DNA of 64,000 nt, from contig CAVZBT010000006.1 in NCBI GenBank assembly GCA_963773605.1, positions 248,001 through 312,000 on the forward strand, in the 5' to 3' direction. The stretch is from CAVZBT01 sp963773605. Lineage in GTDB: Bacteria > Acidobacteriota > UBA6911. Below are positions 29,466-36,540 of this stretch, piece after piece. Every line of letters begins with the position of its first letter. Position 1 is the stretch's first letter. A program made the translations under genes and the position numbers. The notes below the pieces were generated by a model that was given only the letters and a program-made list of their open reading frames with translations, made no database searches and had not been told where the DNA came from.

Positions 29466-30029
29466 ATGAATACCGCACTGTATCTGCTCGCCGGCATCGT
29501 GGCCATGGCTGCGGTCTATTTTCTCTTTGTGCCTCTCGCCCGGCTCTACACGAGGTTCCGGGGAACCCGCGTCGTCACCTGCCCCGAAAACCAGAAGACG
29601 GCGGCGGTGCAGGTCGACGCCCTGCGCGCTGCCCTCTCCACCGTCGGGACGCGCGATCTCGAGTTGAGTGCGTGCACGCGGTGGCCGGAGAAACGCAACT
29701 GCGGCCAGGAGTGCCTCGCGCAAATCGAGGCTTCACCAGAGGACTGCCTGGTTCGAACGATGCTAACCCGGTGGTATGCGGGCCGGGATTGCGTCGTGTG
29801 CGGGAAAGGTCTCGGGCAAGTGGACTGGCTCGAGCACAAGCCCGCCCTCAGGAACCCGAACCGCGAGACCGTCGAGTGGCACCAGGTGCCGGCGGAAACT
29901 ATCCCGGAGGTTCTGGCGACCCACGAACCCATCTGCTGGGACTGCCACATCGCGGCCACATTCCGCCGGCAGTACCCCGATCTTGCCGTAGACCGCCCCT
30001 GGACGCACGGAGGGGGCAAGGCCGACTAG
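29466..30029 (+). CDS. Membrane-anchored cysteine-rich protein with a CxxCH motif
   Basis: A 187-residue protein. An N-terminal helix (YLLAGIVAMAAVYFLFVPLA) anchors it; the rest has nine or so cysteines in pairs: TCPEN, SACTRWPEKRNCGQEC, DCVVCGKG, CWDCHIAATF. CWDCH fits a c-type heme attachment motif and CVVC a metal or disulfide site. It is not a family I recognise. The HK in the 36541 locus also uses CxxCH, but the genes are 7 kb apart. A heme-binding or thiol redox role is inference. Confidence 0.6.
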   Translation: MNTALYLLAGIVAMAAVYFLFVPLARLYTRFRGTRVVTCPENQKTAAVQVDALRAALSTVGTRDLELSACTRWPEKRNCGQECLAQIEASPEDCLVRTMLTRWYAGRDCVVCGKGLGQVDWLEHKPALRNPNRETVEWHQVPAETIPEVLATHEPICWDCHIAATFRRQYPDLAVDRPWTHGGGKAD

Positions 30030-30144
30030 CGTAACTCCGACGGCCGCGGGAGCACCGCGGGGCGGGGTACGCTGACCGATGCCGAGAGCCGCCGAACCTG
30101 CGGGGTGAGCGACCGTCGGCGTGAGTCGGCGTACTGACCGTTTC

Positions 30145-30981
30145 TTAGAGGGCGCCGTCCAACTCAGCCTCAACGTCGCCGATCTCGGGCCGGAGCGTGG
30201 CGAAATCGTGCAGCTGGCAGTCCATCAGGTGCGACGGCACGACACGTCCCAGGGCGGCAAGCAGCGATTCGCGGACCCGCGGGATGTCCCGTTGCAGCTC
30301 GTCGATCAGGCGGCGCACCCGCTTCCGCTCGAGATCCGGCTGTGAGCCGCACAGGTCGCACGGAATGATCGGGAATTCCCGGAGGGCGGCAAACTCCGCG
30401 ATGTCGGCTTCCCAGCAGTAGGCCAGCGGCCGGATGACCGTGTTTCGCCCGTCGTTGCTGCGCAGCACCGGCGGCATCGCTTTGATCGAGCCGTTGAAGA
30501 ACATGTTCAACAGGAGCGTCTGGACGATGTCGTCGGCGTGATGGCCAAGGGCGACCTTGTTGCACTTTTCCCGGACCGCCGTGTTGTAGAGGATGCCCCG
30601 GCGCAGCCTCGAGCAGAGCGCACAGGTCGTGTCCCCCTCGGGCACCTTGGCCTTGACAATGGCGTAGGTGTCCTTCTGCAGGATGCGGAACGGCACGCCG
30701 ATCTCGCCGAGGTAACGCGGGAGGACCTCAGCCGGAAATCCCGGCTGCTTCTGATCCAGGTTGACGGCCAGAAGATCGAATTGCACCGGAGCCCGCAACT
30801 GCAGATCGTGGAGCAGCTCGAGCAGGGTGTGGCTGTCCTTGCCCCCGCTGAGGCACACCATGATCCGGTCGCCGTCCCGGATCATCCCGAAGTCGGCGAT
30901 GGCGCGGCCCATGCCGCGGAGCAGCTTTTTCCTCAATTTCTGCAGCCTGTCCATCTGGGGCACCGGACGGAATTCTACCAC
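30145..30981 (-). CDS. ttcA: TtcA-like tRNA 2-thiocytidine biosynthesis protein
   Basis: A 278-residue PP-loop ATPase. The P-loop is MVCLSGGKDSHTLLELL; a CxxC pair (TTCALCSRLRRGIL) and another cysteine (PCDLCGSQ) form the Fe-S site used in this family for thiolation; LGHHADDIVQTLLLNM is the family second motif. It thiolates cytidine 32 in tRNA. The C-terminal LERKRVRRLIDELQ is also typical. It is divergent from the MBL-fold gene, 76 bp away. Confidence 0.9.
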   Translation of the reverse strand: MVEFRPVPQMDRLQKLRKKLLRGMGRAIADFGMIRDGDRIMVCLSGGKDSHTLLELLHDLQLRAPVQFDLLAVNLDQKQPGFPAEVLPRYLGEIGVPFRILQKDTYAIVKAKVPEGDTTCALCSRLRRGILYNTAVREKCNKVALGHHADDIVQTLLLNMFFNGSIKAMPPVLRSNDGRNTVIRPLAYCWEADIAEFAALREFPIIPCDLCGSQPDLERKRVRRLIDELQRDIPRVRESLLAALGRVVPSHLMDCQLHDFATLRPEIGDVEAELDGAL

Positions 30982-31042
30982 CGTCCGCCCCCGGGCGTAC
31001 CGAACCTCGAGACCGTCGCCATCGGCGACTGCGGCGGACGGG

Positions 31043-31051
31043 TGTTATACT
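31043..31051 (+). promoter_or_regulatory. Extended -10 element before a possibly leaderless start
   Basis: TGT-TATACT ends 6 nt before ATG 31058. This would make the MBL-fold transcript start at or next to its start codon. Confidence 0.45.
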
Positions 31052-31057
31052 CCCCGG

Positions 31058-31801
31058 ATGGGCGCGTTGCAGATGCGGGTCCTCGGCTCAGGCGACGCCT
31101 TTTGCTCGTCCGGCAGCCACCAGGCGAGTTACCTCGTCGAGGGGGAAGGCGCCTCGTTTTTGATGGACTGCGGCGCTACCGCGCTCGCGTCGCTCAAGCG
31201 CATCGGCGCGCGCACCGGTTCCATCGACGCCGTACTGATCAGCCACATGCACGGGGACCACTTCGCCGGCCTGCCGTTTCTTTTGCTGGAGTTCGTGTAT
31301 GTCGAACCCCGCACCCGCCCCCTCACGATAGCCGGCCCCCCCGGGATCGAAGACAGGGTGACGGCGCTGTTCCAGGCCATGTACCGGGATGCCGCCGACG
31401 AACCGCTCCCGTTCCCGCTCGAGTTTGTCGAACTGATCCCGGGGGAGGAGCGCGGCATCGGCGCCATCACGGTCGACCCTTTCCGGGTGCCGCACCAGAG
31501 AACCGACATTTCGCTCGCTCTCGATGTGACGGTCGAGGGGAAGAGGATCCTGTACTCGGGCGACACGGGCTGGTCCGAGGACTTGGTCAAGCATGCCCCG
31601 GGGACAGACCTGTTCATCTGCGAATGCACCTTTTTCGAGACGCGCAGCGCGACGCACATGGATTACCCGCGGATCGCCCGGAACCGCAACCGGTTCGGCA
31701 CCGACCGGCTCATCCTAAGCCACCTCGGCGCCGAAGTCCTCGCCCGGCGCAACGAAATCGACGTCGAACTCGCCCACGACAACCTCCTGATCCACCTCTG
31801 A
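31058..31801 (+). CDS. MBL-fold metallohydrolase, RNase Z-like
   Basis: A 247-residue metallo-beta-lactamase fold protein. It begins MRVLGSGDAFCSSGSHQASY, then ISHMHGDHFAGLP (the HxHxDH zinc site), FRVPHQ, YSGDTGWSEDL and a final LILSHLG histidine. The layout and the GSGDAF start resemble RNase Z/ElaC and its relatives, but the exosite typical of tRNase Z is not evident, so nuclease activity is not assured. It has no ribosome site; an extended -10 lies just upstream. Confidence 0.85.
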   Translation: MGALQMRVLGSGDAFCSSGSHQASYLVEGEGASFLMDCGATALASLKRIGARTGSIDAVLISHMHGDHFAGLPFLLLEFVYVEPRTRPLTIAGPPGIEDRVTALFQAMYRDAADEPLPFPLEFVELIPGEERGIGAITVDPFRVPHQRTDISLALDVTVEGKRILYSGDTGWSEDLVKHAPGTDLFICECTFFETRSATHMDYPRIARNRNRFGTDRLILSHLGAEVLARRNEIDVELAHDNLLIHL

Positions 31802-31998
31802 GAGAAATCCCTGCGACTGGAGCGACCGTCGCTCGTCCTTCCAAATTTAGATGAAATATTAAACACTATGTGCTGCATTTTTATACAGTCGAGCAGCTTC
31901 AAGCAATGCAATAGCTTACGGTGTTCCTCCGGCCAAGCCGCCTCTGGGTGTTGAGTTTCTATACACCGAGGAGCCGTCGCAATCGCCCATCATCCTGA

Positions 31999-32017
31999 GG
32001 ACAAGCGAAGTTTGTCC
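31999..32017. promoter_or_regulatory. Candidate enhancer-type palindrome
   Basis: GGACAA-GCGAAGT-TTGTCC, 6-bp arms, 46 bases upstream of the sigma-54-like element. It is a plausible binding site for the NtrC-type regulator encoded at 38201. Confidence 0.35.
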
Positions 32018-32062
32018 CATGGAATCAATGCTTTATAGGCACCATGCCGAGCATGGCGTTTG

Positions 32063-32078
32063 TGGCACGGATATTCCA
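32063..32078 (+). promoter_or_regulatory. Candidate sigma-54 promoter
   Basis: TGGCACGGATATTCCA compared with TGGCACR-N4-TTGCA: perfect -24, one mismatch at -12 (TTCCA). It ends 42 bases before ATG 32121. An NtrC-like activator with GAFTGA is encoded in the same locus. Confidence 0.5.
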
Positions 32079-32120
32079 TATAGAAGTTCGGGCAGTTGGA
32101 CTCTGGAGACAGGAGCCGCT

Positions 32121-32795
32121 ATGGTCGTCATCCTTGTACTTCTGACTTTCGCAATCGTGCTTGGGGTCGAGTGGTGGCGAGCGCGTCGCCGGCGGGCCGT
32201 CGGGGCGATCCCGTCGGTCAGCCGCGCCGGGCAGGCTGCGACGGCGGTGTTGCAGCGCTACTTCCACCCCGGGCACAGCTGGGCGGAGGTGGGCGATGCG
32301 GACGTGGTGACGGTGGGATCGGACGAATGGATCCCGAGGCTGCTCGGGCGCGCAGCTTCGATCGAGATCGCCGCCGAAGGGACGGTCGTGAAACAGGGCG
32401 AGCCGCTGGCGATGGTCCGGCAGGGAAACCGGTCCCTCCCGGTGGTCGCCCCGTTGTCGGGCATCCTGTCTTCGGTAAACGCGGAACTGGCCGGTGACCC
32501 GTCGCTTCTGAGCCGCTCGCCATACGAAAAGGGGTGGATTGCGAGGATCTCCCCGGCCCGGCTGCGGCTTGAGTTGAACAACCTGTTGAGGGGGGCCGTG
32601 GCCGACCGCTGGAGAGACAGCTTCAGGCTGGAAATCCTGTCGCACCTTGCGCCGCAGGTGGGGCCGGTCATGCAGGATGGCGGCGAGTGGGTCGAAGGCG
32701 TCGGCGACCTGTTGGGCGACGCGGAGTGGGACGCAATGATCCGGGCGCTGTTCCCGGTGCAATCCTCCGGACAATCCAATTTCAATAAAACCTAA
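32121..32795 (+). CDS. Membrane-anchored GcvH-like protein 1, no lipoyl lysine
   Basis: A 224-residue protein with an N-terminal helix (MVVILVLLTFAIVLGVEWW) followed by RARRRR, which implies the rest faces the cytoplasm. Residues about 50-140 align with glycine cleavage H protein: HPGHSWAEV, VTVGSDEWIPRLLG, VVKQGEPLAMV, VAPLSGILSSVNAEL, SPYEKGWIARI. Where H protein has ESVKA with the lipoylated lysine, this reads RQGNRSL, so no lipoate attachment is possible there. The ATG at 32121 follows AGGAG. It opens a five-gene run with a second GcvH-like protein, a ferredoxin-like subunit, a NrfD-type subunit and a third GcvH-like protein. Its role is unknown; a non-lipoylated docking or assembly subunit is inference. 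Confidence 0.8.
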   Translation: MVVILVLLTFAIVLGVEWWRARRRRAVGAIPSVSRAGQAATAVLQRYFHPGHSWAEVGDADVVTVGSDEWIPRLLGRAASIEIAAEGTVVKQGEPLAMVRQGNRSLPVVAPLSGILSSVNAELAGDPSLLSRSPYEKGWIARISPARLRLELNNLLRGAVADRWRDSFRLEILSHLAPQVGPVMQDGGEWVEGVGDLLGDAEWDAMIRALFPVQSSGQSNFNKT

Positions 32796-32805
32796 GGGAA
32801 TTCCT

Positions 32806-33474
32806 ATGACCGTCATTCTGGTTGTCGCTACCATTCTGTTCTTCCTGACTATGGACTGGGTCGTCCAGCACCAGAGAGACCGCAAGGCGGTAACGGCGGC
32901 GGTGCGGCCGGCCGCGGCACGCGCGTACGCGATGCGCGTCCCCGAAGGTATCTTCTTCGCCAGGTCGCACACGTGGTTGAGCCTGTTCCCCTCGGGCAAG
33001 GTGAGGCTCGGGCTCGACGACTTCGTGGTTGGGTTGCTCGACGACCCGAAGGTCACGCTGCTGAAGGCGGTCGGCGAGCAGGTGGAAAAGGGGGACCCGA
33101 TCATGACGCTGGAACATGGCGCGCGCCGCATGACCGTGCGCTCCCCGCTGGCGGGGACCGTCGTCTCTTCGAATCGCGAGCTCGAGGCGCTGCCGCAGGT
33201 GATGCGCAAAGACCTGTTCGGCACCGGGTGGGCCTACACGGTCCAGCCCGAGAAGCCCGAGGAACTGCGCGTCCTGATGCTCGGGTCCGAAAGCCGCAAC
33301 TGGATGACCGAGGAACTCCGCAGGCTGCGGGACTTGTTCGCCGGCGCCGGCCCTGCGGGCGCGCTTGCCCCCGCGACCCTCCAGGACGGCGGCACGCCCG
33401 CACCGGGGGCGTTGAATCGCCTGGGCGCCCGCGAATGGAAGCAGTTCGAAGACATGTTCCTTCAGGTTCAGTAA
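32806..33474 (+). CDS. Membrane-anchored GcvH-like protein 2, no lipoyl lysine
   Basis: A 222-residue protein, 10 nt after the first. It has the same plan: a helix (MTVILVVATILFFLTMDWVV), a basic segment, then a GcvH-like domain (about 45-135) with FFARSHTWLSLFP, VRLGLDDFVVGLL, VGEQVEKGDPIMTLEHG, VRSPLAGTVVSSNREL and FGTGWAYTVQP. At the lipoyl position it has EHGARRM, with arginines rather than lysine. The last 80 residues are an acidic/Ala-rich tail ending with a helix (EWKQFEDMFLQVQ). Paralogy to protein 1 is clear from order, anchor and motifs. Confidence 0.8.
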   Translation: MTVILVVATILFFLTMDWVVQHQRDRKAVTAAVRPAAARAYAMRVPEGIFFARSHTWLSLFPSGKVRLGLDDFVVGLLDDPKVTLLKAVGEQVEKGDPIMTLEHGARRMTVRSPLAGTVVSSNRELEALPQVMRKDLFGTGWAYTVQPEKPEELRVLMLGSESRNWMTEELRRLRDLFAGAGPAGALAPATLQDGGTPAPGALNRLGAREWKQFEDMFLQVQ

Positions 33475-33486
33475 CAGGAGAAGACG

Positions 33487-34245
33487 ATGATCCCGCGTAA
33501 AGCAATGCTCGTTGACATCACCCTCTGCGCCGGCTGCAATGCCTGCCAGGATGCCTGCAAGGTGGAGAACAGACTGAAGGAAGGGGCGGAGGCCACGCTC
33601 TCGGCCACCGCGTACACGGCGCTGGAAGACCACGACGGCACGACGGTGCGCCGCATGTGCCAGCACTGCGATCACCCGACCTGCGTGTCGGTGTGCCCCG
33701 TCGGGGCGTTCACCAAGACGGACCTCGGCCCGGTGCTGTACGACGAGAGCAAGTGCATAGGATGCCGCTACTGCATGCAGGCCTGCCCGTTCCAGGTGCC
33801 CCGCTATGAGTGGACCAGCACCAACCCGCGCGTTCAGAAGTGCCGGTTCTGCTATGAGCGCATCAAGGAAGGGCGGCAGCCCGCGTGCGCCGAGGCGTGC
33901 CCGACCGGGGCGACGAAATTCGGGACCAGGGACGAACTGATCGCCGAAGCCCACGCCCGCATCCAGGCCGAGCCCGACAAGTATGTGCACCGCGTCTACG
34001 GCCAGGAGGAGGTCGGCGGGACCTCGATCCTCTACCTGTCCAGCGTGCCGTTCGAACAGCTGGGTTTCAAAACCCAGCTGGAGAAGACTCCCCTGCCCGA
34101 CCTCACCTGGAACGCGCTGTCGAAAATTCCGACCGTCGTGACCGTCGGAAGCGTGTTCCTCTGCGGCATCTACTGGATCACCAGCCGCCGCGAGGAGGTC
34201 GAGCGGGCCGAGGGGAATGCCTCGCGACGCAAGACGACGAACTGA
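33487..34245 (+). CDS. HybA-like 4Fe-4S ferredoxin subunit with C-terminal membrane anchor
   Basis: A 252-residue protein with four 4Fe-4S binding clusters of cysteines: ITLCAGCNACQDACKVEN, RMCQHCDHPTCVSVCPVGAF, DESKCIGCRYCMQACPF, and KCRFCYERIKEGRQPACAEACPTGA. This is the iron-sulfur wire subunit shared by HybA, NrfC, PhsB and DmsB. It has no Tat signal, unlike HybA, and a single C-terminal helix (TVVTVGSVFLCGIYWIT) likely anchors it. It would pass electrons between a partner and the NrfD-type subunit encoded next. No hydrogenase or molybdopterin catalytic subunit is present in the window. Confidence 0.9.
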   Translation: MIPRKAMLVDITLCAGCNACQDACKVENRLKEGAEATLSATAYTALEDHDGTTVRRMCQHCDHPTCVSVCPVGAFTKTDLGPVLYDESKCIGCRYCMQACPFQVPRYEWTSTNPRVQKCRFCYERIKEGRQPACAEACPTGATKFGTRDELIAEAHARIQAEPDKYVHRVYGQEEVGGTSILYLSSVPFEQLGFKTQLEKTPLPDLTWNALSKIPTVVTVGSVFLCGIYWITSRREEVERAEGNASRRKTTN

Positions 34246-34279
34246 AGACACGGATTCATACTCGTTTTTGGGGATTCAT

Positions 34280-35482
34280 ATGCGACAGTACTTGTCCAAG
34301 ATTACGTTCTGGAAGGCGGTAGCGGCGGTCATCCTGGCCGCGGGCGCGTATTCGACGTTCGTCCGGTTCACGGGCGGCCTCGGCAGATCCACAAACCTCA
34401 ACGACCAATTTCCCTGGGGCCTCTGGATCGGGTTCGACGTCATTTGCGGGGTCGGGCTTGCCGCCGGCGGCTTCACCCTGGCCGCGCTCGTCTACATCTT
34501 CAACATCAAGCGGTTCGAGCCGATTATTCGTCCCACGATCCTGACGGCCTTCCTCGGTTACCTGCTGGTGATCATCGGTCTCCTGTTCGACCTCGGCAGG
34601 CCGCTTCAGATCTGGCACGCCATCATCATGTGGAACCCGCACTCGGTGATGTTCGAGGTGGCCTGGTGCGTCATGCTGTACACGACGGTGCTGGCGCTCG
34701 AATTCGCGCCCGTCGTGCTGGAGAAATTCCACATGGTCCGGGCCAAACGCGTGCTCAAGTCGATTTCGATCCCGCTCGTCATTCTTGGCGTGATCCTCTC
34801 GACGCTGCACCAGTCCTCGCTCGGCTCGCTGTATCTGGTCGTGCCCAACAAGCTGTACGCTTTGTGGTACACGCCCTACCTGCCGGTCTTCTTCTGGGTT
34901 TCGGCGGTGTCGGTCGGCTGCGCGATGGTGATCTTCGAGTCTTCCCTCAGCGCCCGCGCGTTCAAGCGGGGCCTCGAGATGCCCCTGCTCGCGGAAATAG
35001 CCAGGATCGCGGTCCTGATGCTCGCGGTGTACCTGACCATGCGCTTCATGGACGCCTACAACCGCCAGATCCTGGGTCTGCTCTTCGTGCCGCGGGCGGA
35101 AACCTACCTGTACTGGCTCGAACTGGGAGTCGGCGTCATCATCCCGATGGTGCTGCTGTCTTTGCCCCGCGTGCGGAAGAGCCGTCAGGGACTGTTCGCC
35201 GGCGCCGTGATGATCATTCTCGGTTTCGTCCTCGACCGCATGAACATCACGATCACCGGGATGGAGTCTTCGGCCGGCCAATCCTATTTGCCGAGCTGGA
35301 TGGAACTCTCCGTCACCATGGCCATCGTGACGGCCGGGTTCATCGCGTTCTCGTTCGCCGCCAAGTTTCTCCCGATTTTCGAGCACGAGGAGCATGAAGC
35401 GGCGGCCACGGCGGAATCGAAACCCCTGGCGGAAGCCTGGGGCGAGGATCTCGCGATCGTGTCGCAGCAATCTCAGTGTTGA
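34280..35482 (+). CDS. HybB/NrfD-type quinone-interacting membrane subunit
   Basis: A 400-residue membrane protein with about ten helices, in the HybB branch of the NrfD/PsrC family. Family-like segments include FPWGLWIGFDVICGVGLAAGG near the N-terminus, LLFDLGRPLQIWHAIIMWNP and LSTLHQSSLGSLYLV. Such subunits exchange electrons with (mena)quinone and partner with a HybA-like ferredoxin protein, here encoded 34 bp upstream. ATG 34280 was chosen because it starts at the first helix; an in-frame ATG at 34217 lies inside the upstream gene. The stop overlaps a possible GTG start of the third GcvH-like gene. Confidence 0.9.
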   Translation: MRQYLSKITFWKAVAAVILAAGAYSTFVRFTGGLGRSTNLNDQFPWGLWIGFDVICGVGLAAGGFTLAALVYIFNIKRFEPIIRPTILTAFLGYLLVIIGLLFDLGRPLQIWHAIIMWNPHSVMFEVAWCVMLYTTVLALEFAPVVLEKFHMVRAKRVLKSISIPLVILGVILSTLHQSSLGSLYLVVPNKLYALWYTPYLPVFFWVSAVSVGCAMVIFESSLSARAFKRGLEMPLLAEIARIAVLMLAVYLTMRFMDAYNRQILGLLFVPRAETYLYWLELGVGVIIPMVLLSLPRVRKSRQGLFAGAVMIILGFVLDRMNITITGMESSAGQSYLPSWMELSVTMAIVTAGFIAFSFAAKFLPIFEHEEHEAAATAESKPLAEAWGEDLAIVSQQSQC

Positions 35483-35493
35483 TCGGGTGTGCC

Positions 35494-36246
35494 ATGACTT
35501 CGGACAAAAAGTGCCATCTTGTTCCGCCGGAGGAGCAGCGTTGCGTCTGGATGACGGCCGGCGTACTGGCCTACCAGCTCTGCGAGCGCATGTTGGAGTG
35601 CGAGGGATGCCCGCTCGACCATGCCCTGCGCCACCGGGTAGCGCTCCCCTCGACGCGCAGGCGCGGCAGGCCGGCTGTCGCCCCGCAGGTCCCCGCCGGC
35701 CCGGAGGGGCTGCGCCCCGCACTGCGCTACAGCCGCAATCACTGCTGGACCCGGCAAAGGGAGAACGGCCGCGTGCTGGTCGGCATCGAACCGGGGCTCA
35801 GCCTGGCCCTGCTCGCCCCGAGGGCGGTGGTCTTCCCCTCGACCGGCCAGCGGCTGCGCACCGGCCAGACCTGCCTGTGGGTGGTCGCCGAGGGAGGGAC
35901 CTTCCCGTTAGAGTGCCCGATGGATGGCGTTGTCCACGACACCAACCGGACCCTGGGCGAACGGCCGCATCTGATTCACGACGAACCGTTTGACTTGGGC
36001 TGGCTCTACGAGATCGAGCCCAATCTCCCGGTGGGCGACAACCCCGACCTGCTGGATCCAGGCCAGGCCGCCCGTAACTATCAGTCCGATCAGAACAGGC
36101 TCATGGCACTGCTGGCCGCCGCAACTCGCAGCAACCACCCCGAAGTCGGTCTCACCATGGCCGATGGCGGCCAGCAACTGCAAAACATCTCCGACATGCT
36201 GGGACCTGCCCGGTACTTCAGCCTGGTGTGCCAGGTGTTCGCGTAA
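35494..36246 (+). CDS. GcvH-like protein 3 with N-terminal cysteine motif, no lipoyl lysine
   Basis: A 250-residue soluble protein. An N-terminal motif RCVWMTAGVLAYQLCERM with LECEGCPLDHAL gives four cysteines in a C-x11-14-C and CxxC-like arrangement, a likely metal or Fe-S site. Residues about 75-175 are GcvH-like: RYSRNHCWTRQ, VLVGIEPGLSLALL, LRTGQTCLWVV, LECPMDGVVHDTNRTL, FDLGWLYEIEPN. The lipoyl region reads AEGGTFPL, without lysine. A GTG at 35476 is also in frame and overlaps the NrfD stop. It ends the gene run; the sensor kinase follows after about 290 bp. Confidence 0.78.
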   Translation: MTSDKKCHLVPPEEQRCVWMTAGVLAYQLCERMLECEGCPLDHALRHRVALPSTRRRGRPAVAPQVPAGPEGLRPALRYSRNHCWTRQRENGRVLVGIEPGLSLALLAPRAVVFPSTGQRLRTGQTCLWVVAEGGTFPLECPMDGVVHDTNRTLGERPHLIHDEPFDLGWLYEIEPNLPVGDNPDLLDPGQAARNYQSDQNRLMALLAAATRSNHPEVGLTMADGGQQLQNISDMLGPARYFSLVCQVFA

Positions 36247-36540
36247 GAAGCTCTAAAAGTCGGAAATCGAAATCGCGGAGTGCTGCCGCTGACGATTCCG
36301 ATACCGATCCGGACTCCCACCCCCCAGAGGCGTCGCGAATTTGATAAAACGGCGGCTGAGAGGGGAGGATGCGCCGCCGCGCCGAGTCGCCGCAGCCGTT
36401 GCGCCGTAACTGACTTCTGAATTCAAAACCTCCGCAAGTATCGTATCTTCAGCCTTTAGCTTCGGCAACAGGGCCTATCATCCCCGCGCCCTTTCATGGT
36501 AACATTCGCTCTCTCGGGCAAAGGTGGCGTCGGGTATGTA
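36247..36540. other. Intergenic gap before the heme sensor kinase
   Basis: No gene supported. It has a GC-rich stretch with a weak stem (about 36352-36380) and no clear -35/-10 pair or sigma-54 site. Confidence 0.4.

Larger units (their letters stand above)
31802..32120. other. Upstream control region of the GcvH-like/HybAB locus
   Basis: No gene seen. The first part is unusually AT-rich for this genome (31845-31900). It contains the inverted repeat GGACAA-N7-TTGTCC (31999-32017), the palindrome CCATGC-CGA-GCATGG (32042-32056) and the sigma-54-like element (32063-32078), laid out as expected for an enhancer-activated promoter. Confidence 0.5.

Noticed and set aside
33487..35482. A hydrogenase or molybdoenzyme operon
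   Set aside because: HybA- and HybB-like genes are present but no NiFe large or small subunit, maturation gene or molybdopterin subunit is found on either side.
32121..36246. A glycine cleavage system
   Set aside because: No gcvT or gcvP, membrane anchors on two copies, and no lipoyl lysine in any of the three GcvH-like proteins.
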